Under the pieces are notes generated by a model. It had not been told where the DNA came from, searched no databases, and was given only the letters and a program-made list of their open reading frames with translations. A program made the translations under genes and the position numbers. Of a stretch of 64,000 bases of DNA, positions 10,111-20,809 are shown in pieces; position 1 is the stretch's first letter; every line of letters starts with the position of its first letter. Source of the DNA: Agrypnia vestita (Eukaryota > Arthropoda > Insecta > Trichoptera > Phryganeidae); assembly GCA_016648135.1 (NCBI GenBank), contig JADDOH010010161.1:33915-97914 (forward strand), given 5' to 3'.

Positions 10111-10257
10111 TTATATTAATAAAAAGAAAACACTTAGTAAAAAATAACTTTTTTTTTCTTCTTCTTCAAATATAGCAAATTTATTTTGTGGTGACATAAT
10201 TATAATTTATGTAAATTAACTTTGTAAACACTACTTATTTATTGAAAAAATTCTCTG

Positions 10258-10302
10258 AAAAATTGTTTCGAAGCCAATGGCTTCTTCGTCAGGATAACAA
10301 AA
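10258..10302 (-). ncRNA. hammerhead-like motif, left arm
   Basis: Minus strand: CTGACGA (10292-10286), extra A, GAAGCC-ATT-GGCTTC, GAAAC (10269-10265), then AATTT. Core and stem II are intact. The short stem III (AC..GT in other copies) is lost, so it should be inactive. Confidence 0.4.
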
Positions 10303-10446
10303 ATAAAAATAAAATTTAAAAATCGAAGTGTAGATCAAAATATTCAAAAGTTATTAGTTATTATTATAAGTTATTTATATTATCATTTTTCATATATAAC
10401 TTTTTAGTATTTTGATCTATACTTCGATTTTTAAATTTTATTTGTG

Positions 10447-10490
10447 TTATCCTGACGAAGAAGCCATTGGCTTCGAAACATGTTGAATTT
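10447..10490 (+). ncRNA. hammerhead-like motif, right arm
   Basis: CTGACGA 10452-10458, extra A, 6-bp stem II GAAGCC/GGCTTC with ATT loop, GAAAC 10475-10479, AT loop, GTT triplet. Core complete, but stem I offers only about 2 bp (TC/GA). A dimeric or longer context would be needed for folding. Confidence 0.5.
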
Positions 10491-10885
10491 TTTCAATAAA
10501 TAAGTGGTGTTTACAAAGTTAATTTATATAAATTATAACTATTTTTTTAATTATTGTAAAGTAAAACTTGCAGAAATTTTGATATTAGAATTAAGGAGCA
10601 TTTAAGATGTTTAAATAGCAATAACTAAATATTCTCAATATGCTAATCATATTTTGAAAATAAACCATTTTTTGATATTAACAATGGTTTTCTAACTTGA
10701 CATAGAAATTACATACCTAGGTTTTTAGTTGGATAAATTTGAAATTTTAGAAATTATAAAATGTGCTAATAGCAAATTAAACATAAAATAAATTACCAGA
10801 TCCTTTTTGCGAATAGTTACATTTTAAATTAGTTTTCAAATTTGTTCTTAATTAGCTCCAATAAATTTATTTTTTGTTTTTCAAG

Positions 10886-11092
10886 ACAAGTTTCCGTCGT
10901 CGGAGCAATACTGAATGTTGAAGATTTTGTCTATGGTATCACACGCTCGAGCGACCGTCGATGAAGTTTATCAATATTTCGTTTTAGAAATGAATCAGAC
11001 TCACGAAGAATACTTATGTATAACGAGAAAGATTATTTGTAAATGTTTTGAGGATTGTCTAATTTTTCAGAGACCATTTGAAGAGCAACATC
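10886..11092 (+). CDS. candidate exon, unidentified
   Basis: Preceded by a good polypyrimidine tract and AG (TTATTTTTTGTTTTTCAAG) and followed by a strong donor (CATCAG|GTACGT). From the ATG at 10915 the frame is open through the donor, giving MLKILSMVSHARATVDEVYQ and on to FEEQHQ, about 60 residues. It is preceded in frame by TGA, so it would have to be a first coding exon with spliced 5' leader. I do not recognise the protein. Base composition is higher in GC than the surroundings. A chance frame remains quite possible. Confidence 0.3.
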
Positions 11093-11099
11093 AGGTACG

Positions 11100-11838
11100 T
11101 AATTTTTTTTAAAAGATTAGGTAAAATCTATCGAATCTCTAGTCTTATGTATGTATCAAATATATCGCTTGGACTTGGACGATATATCAGAGATTTACAA
11201 AATTTTCTGTGAATTTTGTCTATTCTGATATGTTCGTTGTTTCAGAGGTAAGTTTGAAGAACTTTACAAGTTTGTACAACTCTAGAAATGGAAATAACAT
11301 TTTTTTATGTTCTATCTCTTTAATTTTCTAAGACGCGTTTCGCCTTATGAGAGCATTATCTATTTAAATAGTTTACATTCAATAACTTATATTTTATTGG
11401 AAAATTTTATGTATTTATTAGAAAAGTATTGAAAAGAGATTCTCTTTTCATTCGAAAAATATTTAGATTGATAATTGTTTTTATTTCCATATGTGTATTC
11501 TGATATGATATATGATATATTGTGAACTTCCTGACTAGGTAATATATTTTTCCACGTGAAGTTATCAATCCTAAAGCGATCAATGAAATATTTGTGAATG
11601 TTTCCTGTATTGGAAGAACATGCATGTGCGTGTACACATAAGCCGTTTAAATATTTCTCACGCGTTCATTGCCTATTACGAAGGCTTTCATGATGGGTTG
11701 GAAAATAGATGAAGCTGTCCGCATCTCCTCAGCGCTCTGCCGTGTGATGTGGTTGCGCTAAATTATTAAACCGCATCATTGAAATACCATCTGACACTCC
11801 ATGTCCAGCTATTGTAATTGCTAATACACCCTCACAAC
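11100..11838. other. unassigned stretch
   Basis: AT-rich with a mixed-composition part at 11640-11830. No gene or repeat family identified. Confidence 0.5.
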
Positions 11839-11840
11839 AA

Positions 11841-12050
11841 AATCTGGGAATTTCGTTAGTTTACGAAAATCTCTTAAAGCCTTTGTTATTATTATCTTAT
11901 TTTTGCCCCACTAGTTTTGTTTTTTTGCACAAGAACGTTGAAACAAGTTGACTAATATCTTTGTTTCTTGCCAAATTTTTAAAATAATTAATCATTTCAT
12001 TTGTCTTTTTCAAAAAATTTTAAAATAGTCGCATTTTATTTTATTTTCTA
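11841..12050 (+). repeat. dispersed repeat F, copy 2
   Basis: Collinear partner of 451-650. Confidence 0.6.
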
Positions 12051-12289
12051 TTTGTCACTATTTATTTTTCGTTATTTAAAGCTATCGTGATCGAACTGCT
12101 GCCAATTATTGTGAAAGATGGCATGAGTGATAGTCAAGTTAATTAACCTTTTGGGTTGACGACTTCCATTATAACCAGTTTTGGCATAGTTTTCAATAAT
12201 ATACATATAATAATATATCCTACTAGCTTGTATACATCCGTTGAATGAGTTGAAATTTTTCAATACAAGAGGCATTGAAAACCATAAAG

Positions 12290-12432
12290 GGGTAGTCAGA
12301 TGCAGAGGCGCGGATTGGGTGACATTATCCAGGACAGAAGAATGTACAGCTTAAGCATGAGGAGAGCTGACCCCAACAGTCGACGATGACAGAGAGTTGA
12401 GATGAAGCCAGGGAGAGGAAGAGTCATTGAAA
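12290..12432 (+). pseudogene. LINE 3'-terminal fragment
   Basis: Translation of successive frames gives RGADWVT, a RRADPNSRR-like block (GCTGACCCCAACAGTCGACG) and VEMKPGRGR. This tail is common at the C-terminus of insect non-LTR polymerases and is followed by GAAGAG-rich sequence. Short and broken. Confidence 0.4.
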
Positions 12433-12564
12433 ACCTTCTAAAAATTTTACTGTCAGTCTGTTACTAAAATCTACTGGAAACTCCCTGATGTTATAGGCCA
12501 TTGTCATAAGTCGTGAAAAAATATCCCCAGTAAGCCCTTTGCTATGCCCATAGAATCTTTCATC

Positions 12565-12765
12565 ACAAGCTTGCTAGTCTAGTGGTTATGACCCTCGCCT
12601 AGCGATCCAGTGGTCGGCGGTTCAAGCGCCGTTCCAGAAAACCAGCATGTTGTCCCATTTTCGTAGAACAAGTGTTTAGCTAAGTTTGAAAATAGCACTT
12701 ATATTTTAACGACGCGCGTTAAGTTTTCGAATCTCTTATTTAAAAAAGTATGTACATATATATTA
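12565..12765 (+). mobile_element. tRNA-derived SINE, copy 1 (family S)
   Basis: Head AGCTTGCTAGTCTAGTGGTT with B box GGTTCAAGCGCC near 12619, ending in CCAGCA. The body matches 24534-24722 and 28783-28975: CATTTTCGTAGAACAAGTGT, TTAG-TAAGTTTGAAAATAG and TTCGAATCTCT before an A-rich tail. Transcription by Pol III is expected for an intact member; this copy has a mutated B box. Confidence 0.6.
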
Positions 12766-12802
12766 CTGCATATATGAGAACATAGAATTGGTGTTTTTCT
12801 AG

Positions 12803-12890
12803 GTTGGACCACATTTTTTGTGGACGACATTCATCAGGAAACATACGCCGATGTTTCGGCACGATATCAAGGCTTTGTTTCAGAAATACG
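12803..12890 (+). CDS. candidate 88-bp exon, unidentified
   Basis: Acceptor-like TGTTTTTCTAG precedes 12803 and donor-like ACG|GTATAA follows 12890. The frame starting at 12803 is open for the whole interval: VGPHFLWTTFIRKHTPMF then RHDIKALFQKY plus one base (phase 0 to 1). It runs into a stop soon after the donor. Composition is unlike the flanks. I cannot name a family; a transposon origin is possible. Confidence 0.25.
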
Positions 12891-12894
12891 GTAT

Positions 12895-13565
12895 AATCAT
12901 ACATCTCCTATAGCTGAGGTGTGCCTAAACACAGCATACGATATTAATTATATTTCGAAAATCGTTACTTTTAAAAAAAAAATATTAAAGAAGGGAGAGG
13001 GGGAAATATTTTAAATAAGACAATTAAAATCCTAAAACCCATAATTGCATAATTCATGGAATGTTTTCTGGACAGCGTGACTTTGGAAGACGCCGGTCCT
13101 CACGGATGAAGAATCGACGACATCTGTCTGAACATTCAACGGTGCTTTTCCGGTCGGCTGTCAACATGATAAGTACAGCCTTCGTCCGGTAATCAGTGAA
13201 TTGAGGAGAATTGTGATGCGGATATAAAAATGCAGCTAAAATCAAAAAGCATGATATTCTTAAAAACGTGTTCTGTATTAGAATAGGCTAAGGGGTCAGT
13301 GCGAAGATAGGATTATAACTGCACTTTCTGCAAACGCCTATAAATTTAGCATATTCTGTCGAGAACCGCACTTCTGGTCAGTGGCGTCAATTTGAATGAA
13401 TTTCCCATAAATGTTTGCATCGGAGTGGGCCCACGAACAGCATCCCACTTATACAGATCGTTGCAGAGGTCAATACGCATTTAGAATTGACATTTTTGCA
13501 CGGTTTTTCAAACATAGTTTTCGCAACGTTGTAAGTGTATAATTTTATTATATTATTATAATTAT
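12895..13565. other. unassigned stretch
   Basis: The parts at 13060-13230 and 13330-13470 have balanced composition and no repeat partner. No open frame of note. Confidence 0.45.
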
Positions 13566-13568
13566 TTT

Positions 13569-13915
13569 GTCACGGGATCGCCAAAGTAGGAAACAAGAGA
13601 AAGAAAAAAAAAAGATTTTTATTTATTTCCAACGTAACTAAATAAGTACTCAACTGGGGCACTGTTCTCTATTCACAATACTTTTGCACTAATCGCTGGT
13701 CTGTGAAAAACTGTATACTTCTCTATTCAGAATATTCGCATGTCTGTAATGGCTTCATTTACTATCGAACGCCCGATAGGTACTCTTGTAATGTATTTCA
13801 CTGGCCGCACTGAATCGCTTGTCGCTTCTATGGAATCGCCGAATAGTTAAAATAAAACTGCCCGACTCAATGGCGTCGTTCCACTTATGTACAGTTTAGG
13901 GTTTCCAGACGTTTC
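13569..13915 (-). mobile_element. LTR with primer-binding site
   Basis: On the minus strand the element reads into TGGCGATCCCGTGAC (13583-13569), a primer-binding-site-like sequence starting with TGG, complementary to a tRNA 3' end (a tRNA-Arg type is my guess). Just before it lies an LTR-like region with AATAAATAAAAATC as a polyadenylation signal. The LTR start may be TGTACATAAG near 13893. Related sequence recurs at 20461-20725 and 24118-24400 (AGAATATTC, GCACTAAT, GTCTGTG). No polymerase is seen. Confidence 0.45.
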
Positions 13916-13924
13916 GCGAATCTA

Positions 13925-14935
13925 GTCGGCATTTTCAGCGTTTATTTTAGACCCTTATAGTAATTTAAAATTTACTTTAAGACGTCCAGAGTGCTGGGAA
14001 CTCCTAGATTATGTGTAATTCCTTACTAATTTACAATTTAACTAATTTACATAGTATTATATTTAACCAGAATTGCATTACGAATCGTCAACATCTATTA
14101 TAATTATAATGTATATGTATACATGTGTATGTGTGAATATATTTATACACTTACACATATAATAACTTTTATTCATTTATTTCATTTTAATATATTATAT
14201 GTCATTCAATTTACAATATAACTTTAATTTTTATTCCGAAGTTATATTGTTTTCCAACATTACATAATTTTTACTTTATCATATATTCATTCATGCTTTT
14301 ATGTTCTTAAATTATAAAAAAAGGTCAAACTATTTTTTTATAATTCATTTAATTTGTTTTGTATTTTTAGACTGTTTATTTTATTAATTTCATTTGTTTA
14401 TTTTACTATTTATTTTATGCATGTCTATCTAGCTTCTAATTTAGTTAAATTGTTTTATATTCTTAATACTGCTTATATTAAGATTTTCGTACTATGTTCT
14501 TTGAATAGTTTATTTTATTCTGTTTTTTAATACTGTTGATATAACTAACGTTTTTCATATTGATTTTTTTATAATTTTTATTTATTTTGCCCTTCCTTTT
14601 ATACTTTTTATAGTATTTTATCTCACAACACAGAAAATACATTAAAATGTGAGGCGGTTTCTCTAGAACAAGCCTAGCCTAAGTGATAAATCGTCAGGAT
14701 TTCTTCCTGTAAATATTTTTTTGAAAACAATAAAAATATATAAAAATCAATACAATAAGCAACTTTACACTGACAATCAAAAATGCGCCATAGGGCTAGT
14801 TGAAGTAGTTATAATAATAATTGGATCATAATAGCGCTGTTTTCGTAAGTACTCACCTCAAAGGCCCATCATAAAAAATATATACTTACAGGCTAAAAAC
14901 TGTATTTACTACTAATTATAAACTAGTTACATGGA
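13925..14935. other. AT-rich stretch, no gene recognised
   Basis: Very T-rich on the plus strand, with TA/TG microsatellite-like sequence at 14100-14160. No coding or mobile hallmark. Confidence 0.55.
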
Positions 14936-14939
14936 AAAA

Positions 14940-15362
14940 ATGGAGAGAGTGCCAGGAAGAATTAGATATTTTCACGAAGTGCATACTAGGAGTGGGCAAC
15001 ATGAGATAGTGTGTTTATAACGGTCTGATTCTATAGGTTTTTATATGATTATCTAAAGTGCGTCTTTAGTTGTTTTTGTACTGTGAGAATTGTCACCGAA
15101 ATTAATTTTGTGGACGCGATTTATTAAATTTTATGTAATAGATGTTGATGCCAAGCGAAGTGTTAGTTATCTTTTATTTGCGACAGAAGTCGGTAATGTA
15201 TTGGGGGGCCATGTTGTGAATAGCCTTAAATATTGTGAGGCACAACATAAATTCAACATTCTCTGAACATTTAAGCCAGTGAAGGTTTTGAAGATGGTGT
15301 GAGATATGCGCAAACTTTGAAACGCCGGTAATGAGTCTTGTGGCTGCATTAAATACATAATG
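14940..15362 (-). pseudogene. LINE reverse-transcriptase C-terminal fragment (CR1/L2-like)
   Basis: The minus strand from 15360 is open for about 60 codons: FNAATRLITGVSKFAHISHH, then LQNLHWLKCSENVEFMLCLT, then IFKAIHNMAPQYITDFCRK and stop. This is the thumb-to-C-terminal block of CR1/L2-type polymerases (N-A-R-L-TG, L-LHWL, Y-A-----PQYI-D). The uninterrupted frame suggests a fairly young piece. Decayed sequence continues to about 14940. Confidence 0.8.
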
Positions 15363-15364
15363 TA

Positions 15365-16628
15365 TATTTACATCGACCTATATTATTATTTCTTGTGAAC
15401 TTTGTTTCCAGATATTTAAACTGTGCAAATACATCCCTTACAATGAATAGTGATAACGGTTGCGGTGTATGCAGTATAAACTGTAGGAAACGAGTAAATT
15501 ATAAATATCTAATCAAAAGTTGGAGAGTTATTGCAATGCCTAAACAATACTCATTCAATATTCTCTGGATACTTTTGGACCGAAGTCGAGTGGTAATATG
15601 AATATAATCAATGTTTTTCATAAATATTGTATATATAATAAATATAATAATGAATATATTCAATGTTTTTCATAAATATTGTCATGTTCTCGCGGAGGTG
15701 GGGTTTTAAAAGAAACCTTTCTATTAATAATTATCACCTTTATTTGGAACTAAGTATTTAATACAAAAATTGTTTTCTTGAACTTTTTAGGTAGCTTTCG
15801 AAAAAGCACAATTTTTCGTTTATTTGTCACTCCAAGAACAAGAATTCACTTAATAATTTGTTCACTTCTGACACTTACAAAACTCGCATATTCTTTCTGT
15901 CTTCTTCTGAGAAAACACATACTTCCTCTTTAATCGTACGCAGTGCGTTATAGTGTTTTCGAAAATAATCCGGGTCAATTCAGTCCCTTCTAAACCGATT
16001 AGGAACATTCCCGAACATCCGATAAGTACAAAAAATTATGCGATTTATGTTATAATATTTAACCTTTTCTTTAATTATTTTTGTCCAACTAAACCAGGAA
16101 ATCATTAATAAATAAGCTATATTTAAAGAAACCGATAACTTTTTATTTGGCTCATAAATATTAATGTGATTGGTTTTGATGCAAGATACAGAAATGGACG
16201 TAAAACCAGTTAGATAAAAATGTAGAAAGTTGCAAATTCTAACTAATTTGGTCAAATAGTTATCGCCGTAAATAATAGCGGTAAATCTATTAAGGAATTT
16301 GAGAAGTAGTAAAAAAATTATTAAAGATTTTAGTTTTTTGACAATTTTTTTAGAAGAGGCAAACAACCGTAGCAATATTATATTCAAATAACCTGTCTAT
16401 TATAAATCAGACTATGACTTAAATTCGTTTTTTTGTGTGGGATTCGTTGTGTCGCCTATTAAAACGGATTATTGATGTCTTTTAGTATTTTTAATATTTA
16501 TCGCAAATATTATTATGGTTAATCATTAAAATCAAATTGATTATAGAATATGTTTATATACCTACATTAGAATGACTAATAGTGTGATGTATTTGTAAAC
16601 AACAAATACTTAGAATAAGTGAATGCGT
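15365..16628. other. unassigned, mostly AT-rich
   Basis: Contains a short near-direct repeat (AATGTTTTTCATAAATATTG at 15610 and 15660) and an LTR-like minus-strand segment at 15730-15970 without clear ends. A 135-codon minus-strand frame at 15980-16387 has the Ile/Asn/Lys/Phe-rich content of random AT-rich DNA and is not called. Confidence 0.45.
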
Positions 16629-16629
16629 T

Positions 16630-17745
16630 TGTGTACTTGGGAAGTATGTTTAGTAGAGATGGCAAGGCTGAAAACGATATCTAAAGAGAATGACTGCGCA
16701 TTACAAGGTAAATGGTGCTCTGAATGCCATTATGGCTAATAAGAACCTGTCAAAAGAAGCAAGACTAGTGGTACATAATGGCGTTCTAGTGCCAACTCTG
16801 ATGTACGGAAGTGAATACGGTAGAAATGCGGTCACTAAGGCGCTTGTGTGAAAAATCTTTGGTCGATCGAGTTTCACACGAGGAATGAACAAATTAGAAG
16901 TGAATGTAATGCTGGCCGTAGTTCGGTAGACAGAATAAAGAAAGAAGTTCTGAGATGGTTTGGTCATGTAGAACGTGTGAGCAAGGAAATAATGGTTCAG
17001 AAAATATATGGGGCGAGTGTTGAAGGCAACAAGAATAAAGGGCGTCCACGAAGGACCAAGCATGATCAAATACATACTACAAATATTGGAGGATGGCTCT
17101 TTTATCACTCACCCTATTTATTAGAGCAAATAGGTTTAAGTTGTCCTACATACTCAATGCGTTCAAATAATTTATTTTACCAAAATTTTAGTAAGACTAA
17201 CTATTTAAAAAATTGTTTTGTAACTCGTTCCACTTCAAAATACAATCTATTAAATTCTACAAATAATCTAGACATTTTTATTGACAATTTGCTTTTATTT
17301 AAAATGAAACTCCGTAATCTCATTTACGATTATTGAAATAAATTTAATACTTCTTTAATTGAATCCCATTCCCTCCCTCTTCCCACCCCTCCCACTTTAT
17401 GCATTATCATAATTTAAATCTTTGAAATATTCATTATTTATCACAAATTCTTTATCATTGTTTTTTACTTGTTTTTTTTTACCAGCTTCGAGGAATCTTC
17501 ACTGGTCATATTTAACGAATATTTTTTTGATATTATATAATTTTTTTATTACATTGTACTGTATGTTTCCCAAAATAAAAATAAAACTAATTAAAAATAA
17601 AAAAAGCCTCAACAACCGTAGAGCTTGCATGAGAAAATGTAGTAGTAGTTAATGTAGCCGAAGCAAAATTGATATGCCAAAATAGAATAATGGCGTTCTA
17701 TCCTCTCTACCTATCCCTATGGGGAAATGGCGTGATGTTTAGTTA
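16630..17745 (+). pseudogene. LINE-A 3' half, interrupted by another LINE
   Basis: Reads FVYLGSMFSRDGKAENDI, stop, MTAHYKVNGALNAIMANKNL, then VVHNGVLVPTLMYGSE. An internal deletion fuses this to LRWFGHVERV and RGRPRRTKHDQ-like sequence. These are the YLGS, VL-PTL-YGSE, WFGH and GRPR-W-D blocks of the C-terminal part of a common insect LINE. The end (CTCAACAACCGTAGAGCTTG, then GGGGAAATGGCGTGATG and TTAGTTAG) is at 17600-17745, displaced by the insertion at 17098-17605. Confidence 0.75.
17098..17605 (+). mobile_element. nested, 5'-truncated LINE inside LINE-A
   Basis: Splits LINE-A between GGAGGATGGCTC and AGCCTCAACAACCG, which are contiguous apart from a few bases in the copies at 22560 and 43510. 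It encodes the C-terminus of a different polymerase (YLLEQIGLSCPTYSMRSNN, ending FKMKLRNLIYDY and stop at 17334-17336), a C/T-rich 3' UTR and an A-rich tail. 5' truncation plus A-tail is the mark of target-primed reverse transcription. Confidence 0.7.
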
Positions 17746-17754
17746 GTTTGGCTA

Positions 17755-17960
17755 CGTTAAGGTATTATTCACACGTTGAGCTATACATACAATGACTACC
17801 GTTTCGAGAAGAGCGATCCGTCTCATCATCAGGTAAACTTTACAACTAATACGTTTATGTTGACATGGGTTTTATTGGTCATTAAATGAAATAGAGACAA
17901 TAATGGAGAGGAGTAGGTGAAGTTGATATTATTTAATAATGTTTTGCCCGAATTTAATTT
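17755..17960 (-). mobile_element. probable Penelope-like 3' end
   Basis: Minus-strand order: AT-rich sequence, hammerhead-like core at 17838-17793, then a tail ending near 17757 (CAACGTGTGAATAATACC). A short frame upstream (KPLNCRNLEKIKFGQNIIK) could be the C-terminus of the element, but I cannot be sure. Confidence 0.35.
17793..17838 (-). ncRNA. hammerhead-like motif
   Basis: CTGATGA (17832-17826), extra T, 4-bp stem II GAGA/TCTC with an 11-nt loop, GAAAC (17805-17801), then GGTAG. Core present; stem III would be minimal and stem I only about 2-3 bp. Confidence 0.35.
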
Positions 17961-18289
17961 TTTCTAGATTTCTGCAGTTTAATGGTTTTTTATAATTATT
18001 CTCTTATACGGCACCGAGTACAGATTTTTTAGTTTACGACTATCAAAGAGTGATTTGTTTCGATTATGTGATTAAAAAAAATTCCGATAAATTATTTTTT
18101 TTGATTTCAGCGTGCAAGGTATCAAATATAGTGTATCTACGCTTCAGAATGCAACACTGCTAATATGTTTTTGTTTCACAACCACTCAAAATGTAAACCA
18201 AAAAATAATATTTTTCTAAAAATAGTTGTGTAAATACGGAATGCGTGTCGCATCAATATTTCTTGCTATTTTCAAAATAATCTAGACGC

Positions 18290-18394
18290 TTGTGCTATTT
18301 ATTAAAACAGGATTAACTTGCTGGTGTCCTGTATATAATATTCTTTAGGAACCGACATGTAAAATTATCGTCATTTTTGACGGGTTACAGCTAG
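18290..18394 (+). mobile_element. Helitron 3' terminus
   Basis: A perfect hairpin CGTCA-TTTT-TGACG (18369-18382) is followed 8 nt later by CTAG and then T at 18395. A short GC hairpin about 10 nt before a CTAG|T end is the signature of Helitron 3' ends. The 5' end is not located. 21707-21724 and 63983-64000 carry the same hairpin in diverged form. Confidence 0.65.
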
Positions 18395-18584
18395 TATAAT
18401 ACAATTAATTAAAATATTTGAAAAATTAGTAAATGTTAAATGTTATTTTTGCACTCATTTTCGTATTTCTAAATAATTTAATAAATATAATAAATAGCCC
18501 GGGCCATGTAACATTGTTGCGGAAAAGACTTGTAATATTATTCAGCATTAAGTAGGAAATTCTTCCTCAGGGACGTTAAATGTT

Positions 18585-18855
18585 TTGAATAAAGTAAGTT
18601 TGAGCTCCCCACATAAGATAACATCTTCCCGATCTAATTAACATATTTCAAACTTCGAACTCGGTACCTTTCCTTCTTATCTTGCGCAAGTTCACCTTAC
18701 ACAGGTAAGAGCCTGCCCGCCTTTGTTTCTAATTAAGTTATCCAGATGAACGACAATTATTATTGTTAATATACGATTTGTCGTAATGCTTACCTAACGC
18801 CTATCGCGCGTAAAATTTACCGAATTTGGACAATGGTGTAGTCGCGAAAAATATT
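18585..18855. promoter_or_regulatory. candidate conserved non-coding element
   Basis: No repeat partner, balanced composition, and clustered factor-like cores: CTAATTAA twice (homeodomain), CTTATCTTG (GATA-type) and ACAATTATTATTGTTAAT (HMG/Sox-type inverted pair). Suggestive only. Confidence 0.25.
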
Positions 18856-19300
18856 TTTAAAGAATCTTAATATAATATAATATAAGTAAGAAAAAAAAAT
18901 ACTATTAGATCGATAGATCGGGAATGTTGTGGAATATCAACTAGATTTTGTATATTTTTTAACTACAAAGTGGATTTTATAATATACCAAGCCTTTGTAG
19001 TTTTTAAATCGCAATGCCTCATATCGTTGGCTTTAATGGTTTTATATTTTTATTTTTATTTTTATTTTGAGCTGTGATTTTTTATTTATCTTGATCTCAG
19101 TGGTTCATATTGATGTTCATGTTTTTTTTATTATTTCGATTGGTTACCAAATTTCATTATATCTAAATATATTTATAAGTTTTGTATTATTCATATAGTA
19201 TTATTATCTTTTATATATAATTTATCCTAAGTAAATTATACATAACTAAATATGCAATGTACTTATGCAAGAAGTTGGAAAATAATCGTACAAATAAATG
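18856..19300. other. AT-rich stretch
   Basis: No gene recognised; short TTTTTA tandem near 19046. Confidence 0.5.
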
Positions 19301-19304
19301 GAGG

Positions 19305-19575
19305 GAACATTCTCACAGAGACAAAGCTATTTATTTGGGAAGTAGGTATAGAAGACTATAAATCAAATTTCAACAACAGATGGCGGTAGTATATATATAT
19401 ATACAAGTCAACTATGGAACGGGTTGTCTAAAGTTTACAAGTATACATCTTCCAAAAAATTGATAGCTGTGGCAGTCGATCATGGGTGAAATTGGTAAAC
19501 GTTACATTGTGTAAAGCCTCTAATTATCACTTAAGTACGACATGTCGTAAGCCCTATAAACATCCAGTAGACTTC
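19305..19575. mobile_element. MITE family A, copy 3
   Basis: Starts CACAGAGACAAAGCTATTTA and holds the family blocks GTTACATTGTGTAAAG (inverse of ACACAATGTAAC), TCACTTAAGTACGAC and CGTAAGCCCTATAAA. The right inverted end is degraded. Confidence 0.45.
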
Positions 19576-19799
19576 CATAATAATACTTCATTATTAATAA
19601 CATATATTTTATCGCGCATCGTCTGCGCCCGTAGTATTAAAAGCGTTTCAGACGATGCGGCTCGAATACCTACATACTGCAATAAGACTATAATATACAA
19701 AGAATTAATGACACAAGGAGGTTTTTTTTAACTGTTGCATTAATGATCATATGGTTAATTGCAATAAAATGTATTTTTTTTAAATTTCGATTTAAAGTC

Positions 19800-19990
19800 T
19801 GAAAAAATGTCGAATGAGCGAGAAATAATGAAAGGAGACTGAATGCGGTGGAAATGCGGCCGTTTAGACGCATGTGTGAGTATCAATTTACGACGGAGTG
19901 AAGAATGAACGAATTAGGAATTAATTTAATGCTAGGTGTAGCGCAGAATGATATTATGTGTAGAAGTAGAATAAAGAAAGTAAACAGGAT
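19800..19990 (+). pseudogene. LINE-A fragment
   Basis: AGACTGAATGCGGTGGAAATGC gives RLNAVEMRPFRRMCEYQF, matching the NAVEMRSLRRICG block at 22294. It then decays through GTAGAATAAAGAAAG. Confidence 0.55.
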
Positions 19991-20460
19991 GAATAATTTT
20001 CTTCTTCTTACAAAATAAACGAGAAATAAATAATTATATTTGATTTTTATGCGTATTATGGTGCAATCTTACAATATTTTGCTGCATTTGGTTATGACTT
20101 CGTCAAAATCGATGTTGCATAAAAAATCTATTGGAGATGTTGCTTAAATTTATGAGTTTTCTAAAATATTTTCCTGCATGTTTATGGGCCTATTACCTTA
20201 TATTTGTATAATATATAAGATTCCGAATGTCTAGCATTTAAAAACGTTATTTTCATGTTATTAAAACATGTCAAAAGAAATTTATTCGATATGAGTGATT
20301 TCAGTTTGTACTGTAGTGAAATGGTGGCCTCAATGCTAAAACAAATTATTTAAAATTTTGTTGACTACGCAAAGTAATAGGACACGCATTTAATTGGAGC
20401 ATTGTTCTTAAATACACTCTAAATATTTCTGTAATATTGCATACACTAATCTAATTTCGT
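19991..20460. other. unassigned AT-rich stretch
   Basis: Nothing recognised. Confidence 0.5.
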
Positions 20461-20725
20461 AATTTACACTAATTTTCTCTAGCCATTCGTCTGTGGAACA
20501 CTTTTTATTACGCTGTTTCTGTATCGCATCGATCATTTTCGAGAATATTCCGCTCAAACTCCGCACGTAAGTACTTCACCCGAATATCTGTCAAGCAGTT
20601 AAATGCGCGAAGGTTTTATCGCCAGTAATTTCGCACTCGTTAACCATCAAATAACTTTGACACAACCGATTGCGCAGTAGCCGATTGTCGATCGCTTTTT
20701 ATGTATTATTGCTTTCTCAGTGTTT
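20461..20725 (-). mobile_element. LTR-like fragment related to 13569-13915
   Basis: Shares, in order on the plus strand, ACACTAAT, CATTCGTCTGTGGAACAC, GAGAATATTC, CGCACGTAAGTACTTCACCC and GAATAT with the LTR segments at 13690-13800 and 24240-24330. No primer site seen next to it. Confidence 0.35.
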
Positions 20726-20809
20726 TCAGAGTTTATGAGAATAACCTAGTTGATTCCAAAAATCCTTAATCTCAATGGATAGCAGCTACGTATTGATGAT
20801 GAACTAATT

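Larger units (their letters stand above)
10150..10550. mobile_element. inverted pair of Penelope-like 3' tails
   Basis: Arms of about 150 bp meet around 10370. Reading outward from the centre, each arm has AAAATTT, GTTATC, the hammerhead-like core, ATTTTTTCAATAAATAAGTG and TTTACAAAGTTAA. The left end extends further (TATGTCACCA-AAAATAAATTTGC on the minus strand), matching 3700-3745. No coding part remains between the arms. Confidence 0.6.

Noticed and set aside
12841..12870. GAAAC and CTGATGA on the minus strand near 12835-12860
   Set aside because: The order is permuted and no stem I hairpin fits between them, so a hammerhead of any type cannot form.
14690..14710. ATCGTCAGGATTTC as a minus-strand hammerhead core
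   Set aside because: CTGACGA is present, but no stem II or GAAAC follows within range.
15980..16387. 135-codon minus-strand open frame
   Set aside because: Ile/Asn/Lys/Leu/Phe-rich content typical of random AT-rich DNA and no family resemblance.
16701..17108. 135-codon minus-strand open frame
   Set aside because: Antisense shadow of the LINE-A polymerase remnant on the plus strand.
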